This document shows, piece by piece, positions 1 to 6,406 of a stretch of 43,561 nt of DNA (position 1 is the stretch's first letter; every line of letters starts with the position of its first letter). The stretch spans positions 1 through 43,561 of IMG/VR virus record IMGVR_UViG_3300028423_000442. One strand, written 5' to 3'. A program made the position numbers and the translations under genes. This DNA comes from a virus. A model generated the notes under the pieces. That model was not told the DNA's origin and searched no databases. It was given only the letters and a program-made list of their open reading frames with translations.

Positions 1-99
1 GACGAGATCCAAGGGAAGTACAGCGAGGACGATCTCAAGTATCCGTCAATGCAACGCAGCTACCGTGCGGACATTGATCAAGTAAAAATCAACGAAGCA
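1..99. repeat. Terminal direct repeat (circular contig overlap), left copy
   Basis: These 99 bases are identical to 43463-43561. A coding frame that enters the right end continues without interruption from the left copy to a stop at 129, so the two ends are the same locus. An exact 99-base overlap is what a k-mer assembler leaves on a circular contig. A true short terminal repeat is possible but less likely. Confidence 0.95.
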
Positions 100-129
100 A
101 TACTTGCCGAACTGGAGCAACAACCATGA
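1..129 (+). CDS. C-terminal part of the small MKHTPTPW-type phage protein (partial, continues from 43561)
   Basis: Frame 1 reads DEIQGKYSEDDLK and runs to TGA at 127-129. It is the 3' end of the reading frame that starts at 43046 (or at the internal ATG 43238). With the 99-base overlap removed, the whole frame is 181 residues from 43046 or 117 from 43238. The part from 43238 begins MKHTPTPW, a start seen in many small phage early proteins of unknown function. The last base of the stop overlaps a possible start at 126 (ATGA). No function can be assigned. Confidence 0.75.
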   Translation, partial: DEIQGKYSEDDLKYPSMQRSYRADIDQVKINEAILAELEQQP

Positions 130-173
130 ACATCGACGCCATCCTGGCCGCAGGCTGGCAAAAGCCGGAGTAG
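126..173 (+). CDS. Possible 15-residue peptide (MNIDAILAAGWQKPE)
   Basis: A very short frame starts at ATG 126, overlapping the stop of the preceding gene (ATGA), and ends at TAG 171-173. Translational coupling by overlap is common in this genome, which is the only support. It may be a peptide, a decayed gene or chance. Confidence 0.25.
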   Translation: MNIDAILAAGWQKPE

Positions 174-179
174 TTGGGT

Positions 180-185
180 TATACT
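180..185 (+). promoter_or_regulatory. Possible -10 element of a promoter upstream of the 190-325 structured segment
   Basis: TATACT at 180-185 is a good sigma70 -10 match. The upstream region has only weak -35 candidates (CTGGCA at 155-160, spacing 19). It would start a transcript near 192 that ends at the terminator at 299-322. Confidence 0.35.
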
Positions 186-191
186 GAGCAA

Positions 192-322
192 CACGGCCCG
201 ACCTCTTGCCACTGGCTACGTCGGGGTTATTATCCACCTTAATCCGGGGAGTTGGTGGCCCCGACTTATTTCATGCCGCACACGGATCGTGCATTCTTGC
301 CCGCTTTATTGCGGGCTTTTTT
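192..322 (+). ncRNA. Candidate structured non-coding RNA or leader upstream of terS
   Basis: About 130 non-coding bases lie between a TATACT box and an intrinsic terminator. CCCGAC (197-202) can pair with GTCGGG (220-225). GTCGGGG (220-226) can instead pair with CCCCGAC (259-265), so the two pairings exclude each other. CGGGG (245-249) can also pair with CCCCG (259-263). Alternative helices followed by a terminator suggest a small RNA, an attenuator or a riboswitch-like leader. No known RNA family was recognised. Confidence 0.35.
299..322 (+). terminator. Rho-independent terminator before terS
   Basis: GCCCGC (299-304), loop TTTATT, GCGGGC (311-316), then six T (317-322). It ends transcription coming from the early block (42664 to 129) or from the candidate RNA, separating it from the late region. 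Confidence 0.85.
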
Positions 323-323
323 G

Positions 324-332
324 TGGTAGACT
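324..332 (+). promoter_or_regulatory. Possible extended -10 promoter for terS
   Basis: TG-G-TAGACT (324-332) fits an extended -10 element directly after the terminator. Transcription would start around 339, at or next to the terS ATG (340), giving a leaderless or nearly leaderless mRNA. This agrees with the absence of a Shine-Dalgarno sequence before that ATG. Confidence 0.35.
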
Positions 333-339
333 CAAAAGT

Positions 340-738
340 ATGACAAATCCAGTAGGCAGACCCACCAAATACAACTCCGAGCTTCAAGAGCAGGCCGATG
401 ATTACCTGTTCAATTGGAGTGAGCGCGATGCCGTGCCTAGCCGCGTTGGCTTGTGCTGTTACCTTGGCATATCGAAGCAAACCAGCTTCGAGTGGGAGCG
501 CCTATACCCTGAATTTTTAGCCACGTTACGGGCCGTTGAGACGCTGCAAGAGCATACCGCCATGAACAAGGGCATTACTGGCGAGTTTAACAGCACCATC
601 GTTAAGCTGGTTCTGGCCAATCATGGATACAGCGATAAGGTGGAGCAGGCCCACACAAGCCCGGACGGCTCCATGTCCCCTGGCGTTACCCAAGATGCCG
701 TACTGCAAGCCCTGAAAGCGAAACATGACGCCAAATGA
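340..738 (+). CDS. terS: Terminase small subunit (P22 gp3-like DNA-packaging protein family)
   Basis: A 132-residue protein that should recognise phage DNA and load the large terminase. The N-terminus (VGRPTKYN, then residues about 10-60) is a helix-turn-helix-like segment with YLGISKQTSFEWE as the likely recognition part. The C-terminal half (EFNSTIVKLVLANHGYSDK) is typical of the GP3-package type family. The ATG at 340 is chosen because the family motif GRPTKY follows directly; a frame open from 289 adds unrelated residues encoded by the terminator. No Shine-Dalgarno is visible. The gene overlaps terL by 14 bases, as terminase pairs often do. Confidence 0.85.
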   Translation: MTNPVGRPTKYNSELQEQADDYLFNWSERDAVPSRVGLCCYLGISKQTSFEWERLYPEFLATLRAVETLQEHTAMNKGITGEFNSTIVKLVLANHGYSDKVEQAHTSPDGSMSPGVTQDAVLQALKAKHDAK

Positions 739-2107
739 AATCGCCACCTACCGAACCGACCTGCTAGAGTTTGTCAAGGTCATGTTTCAGGCCCGTAAGG
801 GTGCGCCCCTAAAAGAGAATTGGCATCAAGCCGCAATCTGTAGCGCCCTTGAGCGTGTCGTTATCGGAAAGACCAATCGGCTAATCATCAATATCCCGCC
901 CCGCTCCGGCAAAACCGAATTGGCCGTGATCAACTTCATTGCCTGGTGCATGGGTAACTTTCCTGAGTCTGAATTTATCCACGCTAGTTACTCTAAGCGG
1001 CTCGCAACGAATAACACCTACAACGCCCGCGCTGTCATGCAAAACGAGACTTACGGGCGAATCTTCGGCCCACCTGTATTTCGTGGCGACTCAAACGCCA
1101 AAGACGAGTTCCGGACGGATGCGGGCGGCATCGTGTACGCGACTGGCGCAGATGGCACCATCACTGGCTATGGCGCTGGCGGTATGACTGACCGATTCAA
1201 GGGCGCAATCATCATTGACGACCCGCACAAGGCCGGTGAAGGCAACTCCGACACGATGCGGGCCAATGTCATAGACTGGTTCAGCACCACCATGGAGAGC
1301 CGGAAAAACAGCCCTGATACGCCGATCATTCTGATTATGCAGAGACTCCATGAAGAGGATCTTTCCGGGTATTTGTTGGGCGGCGGCAACGGGGAGTATT
1401 GGGAGCACCTGAACATTCCGGCCATTCAGGGTGATGCCAGCTTTTGGCCTGAGCAATTCCCGCTTGATGACCTGAAGCGCATGGAGGCGACAAACGCTTA
1501 TCGTTTTGCCGGCCAGTACATGCAAAGCCCGGCCCCGATTGGCGGCGGCATATTCAGGGATGAATGGTGGCAATACTACAAAGCCCTGCCGCGCATCACC
1601 TACCGCATGATTTACGCCGATACCGCCCAAAAGACCAAAGAGCAAAACGACTACAGCGTGTTGCAATGCTGGGGCATGGGTCGAGATGGGCGAATTTACC
1701 TTCTGGATATGATTCGCGGCAAGTGGGAAGCGCCTCAACTTTTGGTGCAAGCAAAAGCGTTCTGGCAAAAGCACAAGGCCGATAAAAACATGGGCGTTTT
1801 GCGCCAACTTAAGGTTGAAGACAAGAGCAGCGGCACAGGACTGATTCAGCAGATGGGGCAGGCCGGCATACCGGTAGAGGGCATCCCCCGAGGCACCGAC
1901 AAGGTAACGCGGGCGCTGGACGTTGCGCCCCAGGTGCAAGCGGGCAACGTAGTATTGCCGGAAGATGCGCCGTGGCTGTCCGACTACCTATCAGAATTTA
2001 CAGCGTTCCCGAACGCGGCGCATGATGATATTGTTGACCCGACAATGGACGCCATTTCTGATATGCTTATTGACAACGACGTATTCGACTACAACCGCCT
2101 CCTATAA
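725..2107 (+). CDS. terL: Terminase large subunit, ATPase and nuclease
   Basis: A 460-residue packaging motor. The ATPase domain has a Walker A-like PPRSGKTE (residues about 58-65), Walker B AIIIDDPHK (about 161-169) and a coupling-type segment ILIMQRLHEEDLSG. The C-terminal RNase H-fold nuclease starts near IYADTAQKTKEQNDYS (Asp about 299), with a late acidic pair in AAHDDIVDPTMDA (about 434). This order and length match gp17-type terminases. It starts inside terS, implying coupled translation. The portal gene follows after a 10-base gap. Confidence 0.95.
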   Translation: MTPNEIATYRTDLLEFVKVMFQARKGAPLKENWHQAAICSALERVVIGKTNRLIINIPPRSGKTELAVINFIAWCMGNFPESEFIHASYSKRLATNNTYNARAVMQNETYGRIFGPPVFRGDSNAKDEFRTDAGGIVYATGADGTITGYGAGGMTDRFKGAIIIDDPHKAGEGNSDTMRANVIDWFSTTMESRKNSPDTPIILIMQRLHEEDLSGYLLGGGNGEYWEHLNIPAIQGDASFWPEQFPLDDLKRMEATNAYRFAGQYMQSPAPIGGGIFRDEWWQYYKALPRITYRMIYADTAQKTKEQNDYSVLQCWGMGRDGRIYLLDMIRGKWEAPQLLVQAKAFWQKHKADKNMGVLRQLKVEDKSSGTGLIQQMGQAGIPVEGIPRGTDKVTRALDVAPQVQAGNVVLPEDAPWLSDYLSEFTAFPNAAHDDIVDPTMDAISDMLIDNDVFDYNRLL

Positions 2108-2117
2108 GAGCCGAGCC

Positions 2118-3374
2118 ATGAAGATCACAGAGACGTTCAGAGACGGGATTCAGAGCCTTAACAGCATGCTGGCCAACCGGCGAAACGCGCAGAACAACAA
2201 CCGGCTGTCGTCCGGGCGCGTGGACTGGGAAGAGTTGCGGGCTATCTACCGCATGGGTATCGGCTCCAAGATCATCCGGCTGAAAACCGGCATCGCTCTG
2301 AACGACACGCTGCAATTTGAGAGCGAGGCGGACAAAGACTTTTACCAGGCGCGGTTGCAGCAATACGTCAAGGACGCCGCCAAGTTCCAGCTGGCCTTTG
2401 GTCGTGCATTGTTTGTGGTGCATGAGCCGGGAGCGGATCTGAGCCAGCCCATCGGCAGCATTAGCGACTGGTCCCGCGTGCGGTATCACGTGTTCAGCGG
2501 CGACATGATTTATGTGCAGTCCGTCAACCTGGATCTGTCCAGCCCCAATTATTTCAAGCCCCAGGCTTACAGCGTGCGAGGGTTCACCATCCACCCGAGC
2601 CGCGTGGTCGATTTCAAGTATGTCGAGCCTGTTGAGATGGACGCGCCGGAATACTTCTACGGCGGCATTTCTGAGTTTGAGTTGATCCGCAATGAGTTGG
2701 TGTCTGATCAGGTAGTGCAGAGAGCTGTGCCGGCCATTCTTGAAAAGTCGTCTACCCTGTTTTACAAGATCAAGGGCTTCAAAGAGCTACTGGCCGATAA
2801 GCAGGAAAAGGGCTTGCTTGAGTACCTTGGCGCTATCGAGAACACGCGCAGCATTTACGGCGCGGGCGTGGCGGATCAGGATGATGTCATCGAGACTCAC
2901 AACCAGGCACTGAGCAACCTTGCCGAGTCGGACATGATCACGTTGCGCCGGCTGTCCATGGTCACCGGCTTGCCGCTGTCGTGGCTGGTAGGCGAGGCAG
3001 CCAAAGGACTGAACAGCACGGGCGAAGGCGAACGGCAAGTGCTGAAGCAGACCATTGAAAGCTACCAGTCCGATTACCTGCTGGCGAATATTAACCGCTT
3101 GATGAAGTTGCACGGGCGCGGGCCGGTTGAGTTTAAGGATGGCTTGCTTGAAACCGACACCGACCGGATGGATATGCAGACCAAGGCTATCGACAACGCC
3201 CTGAAGCTGTGGCAGATGGGCGAGGACTACGGCAAATACCTGGAAGATCACGCGGTCATTGAGAAGGACGACTTTGCCGAGTTCTTTGGAGAAGACGAGC
3301 CAGAAGGACCGGAGCCGCCTGCCGAAGTGGATCTACAGAGCCTGTTGAGTGGTGGCGACAATGGCCAAGCGTGA
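2118..3374 (+). CDS. Portal protein, DUF1073 family
   Basis: A 418-residue portal forming the dodecameric channel at the packaging vertex. It matches the DUF1073 (PF06381) portal group by general pattern and by the motif LVGEAAKGLNSTGEGERQ, which is close to the family's L-x-G-x-x-x-x-G-x-N-x-x-G signature. The acidic tail (FGEDEPEGPEPPAEVD) is typical of portal C-termini. Start ATG 2118 is chosen because the upstream part of the frame is the shadow of terL. Some databases name this family after the anti-CBASS protein Acb1; here the position and length favour the portal role. Confidence 0.85.
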   Translation: MKITETFRDGIQSLNSMLANRRNAQNNNRLSSGRVDWEELRAIYRMGIGSKIIRLKTGIALNDTLQFESEADKDFYQARLQQYVKDAAKFQLAFGRALFVVHEPGADLSQPIGSISDWSRVRYHVFSGDMIYVQSVNLDLSSPNYFKPQAYSVRGFTIHPSRVVDFKYVEPVEMDAPEYFYGGISEFELIRNELVSDQVVQRAVPAILEKSSTLFYKIKGFKELLADKQEKGLLEYLGAIENTRSIYGAGVADQDDVIETHNQALSNLAESDMITLRRLSMVTGLPLSWLVGEAAKGLNSTGEGERQVLKQTIESYQSDYLLANINRLMKLHGRGPVEFKDGLLETDTDRMDMQTKAIDNALKLWQMGEDYGKYLEDHAVIEKDDFAEFFGEDEPEGPEPPAEVDLQSLLSGGDNGQA

Positions 3375-4275
3375 AGTAACCGCACAAGGCGGGGCAGAGT
3401 TTAAAGCCCCCGAGCCGCCTAAGACCGAGATCCGCGAGTTTGGCCAAGCCATACGCGGTATGGTTGAGCAGATGGAGCGGCGGTTTCGCAATCAGGTGTT
3501 CGGGGAGCTGAACCAGTCCACCATCAAGAAGTTTGAGACGGCGGATACGGCAGAAGCCCTTGAGCGTGCCAGCTATAGCTTTGCAGACGCCCAAATCGGC
3601 AACTTTGCTAACGTGTTCCTGAAGTTGGCGGACAAAACCCGGCGCAAGTTGCTAAGGCAGTACGATGATAAGCGCCTTGAGAAGCTGGCCAAGCGCTACA
3701 CCGGCAAGGTTAACCGGCGCAACCAGAATGAGCTCTATCAGCGCGTAGAGAAGCGCATCGGCATCAGCGCCGCTGAACTGGAGTCCACCGAAGGGCTCAC
3801 GTTTCAGATCAACGCCTTTCAAATGGAAACCTACCAGTGGTTGCGCAAGATGCGCGACGACACCATGCAGCAATGGACAAGCAACACGCTCAGGGACATG
3901 GCAGAGGGCAAGACCCTGCCGGAGATTCTTGAGCAGTTTGAGGGCATGGTAGAGAAGCGAAAGAACCATGCGGAGATGGTGGCCCGTACTCAGATCAGCA
4001 CGTTTAACTCGTTGGTGACGAAAACGCGGGCGCGGAATCTTGGGATTCAAAAGGCGGTTTGGGTTAGCTCAAACGATGAGAGAGTCCGGGGCAATCCGTC
4101 AGGAAAGTATCCAAACGTAAAGCCGAGCCACTGGTGGGCGGATGGCAAAGAGTTCGATTTGTCCGAAGGGTTGACGTTCCCGAATGGCCAGACATTGCTT
4201 CCTGGTACAAGTTATCAGTGCCGTTGCGACTATAGGCTTTTGATTCCAAAGCCAGAAGAAAGCGAGGGCGAATAA
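3361..4275 (+). CDS. Minor head protein (SPP1 gp7 / Mu gpF-like head morphogenesis protein)
   Basis: A 304-residue protein, mostly helical and charged in the first two thirds, with the Mu F-like domain at the C-terminus: EMVARTQISTFNS, then NDERVRG, the His-containing segment PSHWWADGKEF, and PGTSYQCRCDYR with the conserved CRC motif. These proteins bind the portal and are packaged in small numbers. ATG 3361 is preferred over GTG 3349 because of the GGTGG sequence just before it. The start lies inside the end of the portal frame, suggesting coupling. An HNH gene on the other strand follows immediately. Confidence 0.85.
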   Translation: MAKREVTAQGGAEFKAPEPPKTEIREFGQAIRGMVEQMERRFRNQVFGELNQSTIKKFETADTAEALERASYSFADAQIGNFANVFLKLADKTRRKLLRQYDDKRLEKLAKRYTGKVNRRNQNELYQRVEKRIGISAAELESTEGLTFQINAFQMETYQWLRKMRDDTMQQWTSNTLRDMAEGKTLPEILEQFEGMVEKRKNHAEMVARTQISTFNSLVTKTRARNLGIQKAVWVSSNDERVRGNPSGKYPNVKPSHWWADGKEFDLSEGLTFPNGQTLLPGTSYQCRCDYRLLIPKPEESEGE

Positions 4276-4289
4276 ATCGCCCTCAACAC

Positions 4290-4952
4290 TTAAGCTCTTC
4301 TCCAACCCTTGTGGCTGGGCCTGCCTCCTTTGTAGGCTCTGTGAAGCTGGGATTTTGATAGCCCGTTTTGCCGGCAAAATTCGGCCATATTGTAGAACTC
4401 GACTATCTCCCCATCCGGGCTTTTCATCTTAAATGTTTTGGCCAGGGCTTTTTCTGTATTCTTCCTTGCGGTTACGAAAAGGCACGTATTCGGCGAATAG
4501 ACCATGTTGCCATCTATTTTTATATCCTTGTCCACCTCCCAATCGTCGTCATGCTTTGGCTTGTTCTCGTGATACCATTTTGCAAAATTCTGAAAGTTCA
4601 GCCATTCCTCGCACACTGATACACCTCTACCACCGTACCTGCGATAGCTTTGACAGTTTTTGTAATAGCACCTGTAAATCATGCCTATCCAGCACTTATA
4701 GGCAGGGGTAGTCTTGTAGTTTATTGTGTTCCTGTAAGGCCCGATACCGATAGTGGCAACGCCTAGCACAGTGTTAGATCCTCGATCTAGTATCCTGCCC
4801 TCTCTGACGGTTTGTGATTTGCACTCGGTTTCGTAACCGCTTTCAACAAACCGAACCTTTACTCTGTTTCGGTTGTGGTACTCAACTATCTCAATGTCTC
4901 CGTTTTTGGTGTTGTGGATGAAACCGGTTATCATGTCTTTAGGCGTAGCCAT
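4290..4952 (-). CDS. Free-standing HNH homing-type endonuclease with C-terminal DNA-binding module
   Basis: A 220-residue protein on the strand opposite to the head genes. The centre has the pattern of phage HNH homing-type nucleases: YKCWIGMIYRCYY, RRYGGRGVSVCEEW (about 105-118), DKDI (141-144) and YSPNTCLFV (152-160). The N-terminus (residues 15-60) is a small beta-rich domain (EYHNRNRVKVRFVESGY). The C-terminus (178-220), with MAEFCRQNGLSKSQLHRAYK then HKGW, is a helix-turn-helix-like module that resembles the end of the GIY-YIG protein at 15103. The start at 4952 follows a strong AAAGGAG. It sits between two structural genes without disrupting either, as homing genes often do. Confidence 0.8.
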   Translation of the reverse strand: MATPKDMITGFIHNTKNGDIEIVEYHNRNRVKVRFVESGYETECKSQTVREGRILDRGSNTVLGVATIGIGPYRNTINYKTTPAYKCWIGMIYRCYYKNCQSYRRYGGRGVSVCEEWLNFQNFAKWYHENKPKHDDDWEVDKDIKIDGNMVYSPNTCLFVTARKNTEKALAKTFKMKSPDGEIVEFYNMAEFCRQNGLSKSQLHRAYKGGRPSHKGWRRA

Positions 4953-5031
4953 ATTCTGATCTCCTTTGGTAGGGATTTCATTGTATGGCATTACGCTATC
5001 ATTTTAAAGGTCATCCATTAGGAAAAAGACA

Positions 5032-5628
5032 ATGGCTAACCGCTTTACAAGATACCTGACCGACTTGCTCCCGCGCACGGGCCGACTGATCCGCGAAGAC
5101 GGCACGCCATTTAACCAGGCGGATTACTTGGAAGCCAAAAACCGCGATGAAATATCCGTGCAATCGGTGCTTGGCAATGCGTATGCAGCATCATGGCGCG
5201 GGGTCATCGCGGGCAATGCAACGGTTGATCTGGTTCTGGCTATCCCGGCAGACGTTAAGGTGTATTTCCACCTCCGCCAACAAGCCATCGTTGGCGGTCA
5301 GCTGGAATGGGAGCTGAGAGAGAAGCCCGACGCCGGCTATGCCGTTGTGCAGACCATCCACGGGCAGAACGTGGACCGCGCGATCGGCAACCAGTCCGGC
5401 GCGGCCATTGTTGAGACGAGCGGGGTGACAGGCTCCACGTTTTTGCGCGAGGGCATTATCTATCCAGCTGGTACAGGCTCAAATCGCACCAGCGCGACCA
5501 CCACCAGCGCCGATGCCGTGCCTCAGTATGTGCAGGAAGCCGAGCCAGTGCTCAGGCTGAACAACACCAATGGCGAGGATATGCTGACGGTGGTTAACTT
5601 TATTTGGGCGGAGTTGCCGAGGGCGTGA
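5032..5628 (+). CDS. Conserved phage protein in the head region, function unknown
   Basis: A 198-residue protein starting MANRFTRYLTDLLPRTGR. The N-terminal part looks helical; from about residue 60 it is rich in short beta-type segments (VDLVLAIPADVKVYFHLRQQ, LTVVNFIWAELP at the end) with few charged helices. That would suit a virion surface or decoration protein, but I do not recognise a named family with confidence. AGGAAAAAGACA before the ATG is the ribosome site. Its place between the minor head protein and the protease suggests a head role. Confidence 0.6.
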   Translation: MANRFTRYLTDLLPRTGRLIREDGTPFNQADYLEAKNRDEISVQSVLGNAYAASWRGVIAGNATVDLVLAIPADVKVYFHLRQQAIVGGQLEWELREKPDAGYAVVQTIHGQNVDRAIGNQSGAAIVETSGVTGSTFLREGIIYPAGTGSNRTSATTTSADAVPQYVQEAEPVLRLNNTNGEDMLTVVNFIWAELPRA

Positions 5629-5647
5629 GTTTGGGTTAGAGTTATTG

Positions 5648-5698
5648 GGCGGCTAGGGCAGTACACCCGAAAGCAGGCTTGAACCACCTGTTGCCGCC
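5648..5698 (+). promoter_or_regulatory. Nested inverted repeats upstream of the Mom-like gene
   Basis: GGCGGC (5648-5653) pairs with GCCGCC (5693-5698). Inside it, CAGG (5674-5677) pairs with CCTG (5687-5690). The structure lies 35 bases before the ATG at 5733. The mom mRNA of phage Mu is regulated through a leader structure, so a similar role is possible, but nothing further supports it. Confidence 0.3.
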
Positions 5699-5732
5699 TA
5701 TATCCATGGTTCGACAGCATGTAAGGTTCAGC

Positions 5733-6341
5733 ATGGAAATCAAGCCTATTACGCGCAATCAGTGCGCACCCTTCATTTTAGAAATTCACTACGCTAAGCG
5801 CTGGCCATCTATAAGTTACGCTTTTGGGCTATTCGATGAGTCCGAGCTAATTGGCGTGGTGACCTATGGAACACCGCCTAGCGCACCGCTAAAACGCGGA
5901 ATTGCAGGCGAAGAATTCAAGCATCAGGTGCTAGAGCTTAACCGTCTGTGTTTGAAATATAACCGCAAAAACGAGGCCAGCCGCTTAGTTGGCGCAAGCC
6001 TCAAGAAATTGCCAGAGTGCATTGTCGTGAGCTTTGCCGATACGGCTCAAGACCATAAAGGTTACGTATATCAGGCTTGTAACTTTCTATATTGCGGATT
6101 GAGCGCAAAGCGTACCGACTGGAAAATTAAGGGAAAGGAGCATCTGCACGGGCAGACAGTTGCCGACGAATTTAGAGGCCGGAAAGACAGGGCGGCAGCG
6201 ATGCGCGAGAAGTACGGAGATGACTTCTATCTTGCTGCCCGACCGCGCAAGCATCGTTACGTTTATCTAGTGGGCAGCAAGTCGTTTAAGCGTCGGGCGC
6301 GGAAAGCTATAAGGTATAAGGTTGAAAATTACCCCAAGTAG
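5733..6341 (+). CDS. Mom-like DNA modification protein (GNAT-fold family)
   Basis: A 202-residue protein related by pattern to phage Mu Mom (about 230 residues), which converts adenine in DNA to N6-carbamoylmethyladenine and blocks many restriction enzymes. Family-like segments are IHYAKRWPSISYAFGLF (18-34), the IGVVTYG strand (40-46), LELNRLCL (67-74), and the core SFADTAQDHKGYVYQACNFLY (100-120), which corresponds to the S-x-AD-x-x-x-x-H-x-G-x-x-YQ-A-x-N pattern of Mom. The start at 5733 follows TAAGG. It sits inside the head gene cluster, which is unusual for a modification gene. Identification is by recalled pattern only, not a search. Confidence 0.75.
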   Translation: MEIKPITRNQCAPFILEIHYAKRWPSISYAFGLFDESELIGVVTYGTPPSAPLKRGIAGEEFKHQVLELNRLCLKYNRKNEASRLVGASLKKLPECIVVSFADTAQDHKGYVYQACNFLYCGLSAKRTDWKIKGKEHLHGQTVADEFRGRKDRAAAMREKYGDDFYLAARPRKHRYVYLVGSKSFKRRARKAIRYKVENYPK

Positions 6342-6350
6342 CCCAACCCC

Positions 6351-6379
6351 TTGACCAAAACCACCCAACGGCATAGACT
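6351..6379 (+). promoter_or_regulatory. Sigma70-type promoter of the capsid genes
   Basis: TTGACC (6351-6356), 17-base spacer, TAGACT (6374-6379). It lies in the 65-base gap between the Mom-like gene and the protease/scaffold gene and would start a transcript for 6407 onward. Confidence 0.65.
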
Positions 6380-6406
6380 TATGTAAACCAACTGGAATAA
6401 AAGTCT

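Noticed and set aside
1091-1939. 282-codon minus-strand frame across terL
   Set aside because: It is a mirror of the strong terL gene with no ribosome site and no protein-like motifs.
2118-3374. Anti-CBASS (Acb1) function for the DUF1073 protein
   Set aside because: Length, acidic tail and position between terL and the minor head protein fit a portal; the family name alone is not evidence of anti-CBASS activity.
3652-4050. 132-codon minus-strand frame in the minor head gene
   Set aside because: Shadow of a clear coding gene; no start signal.
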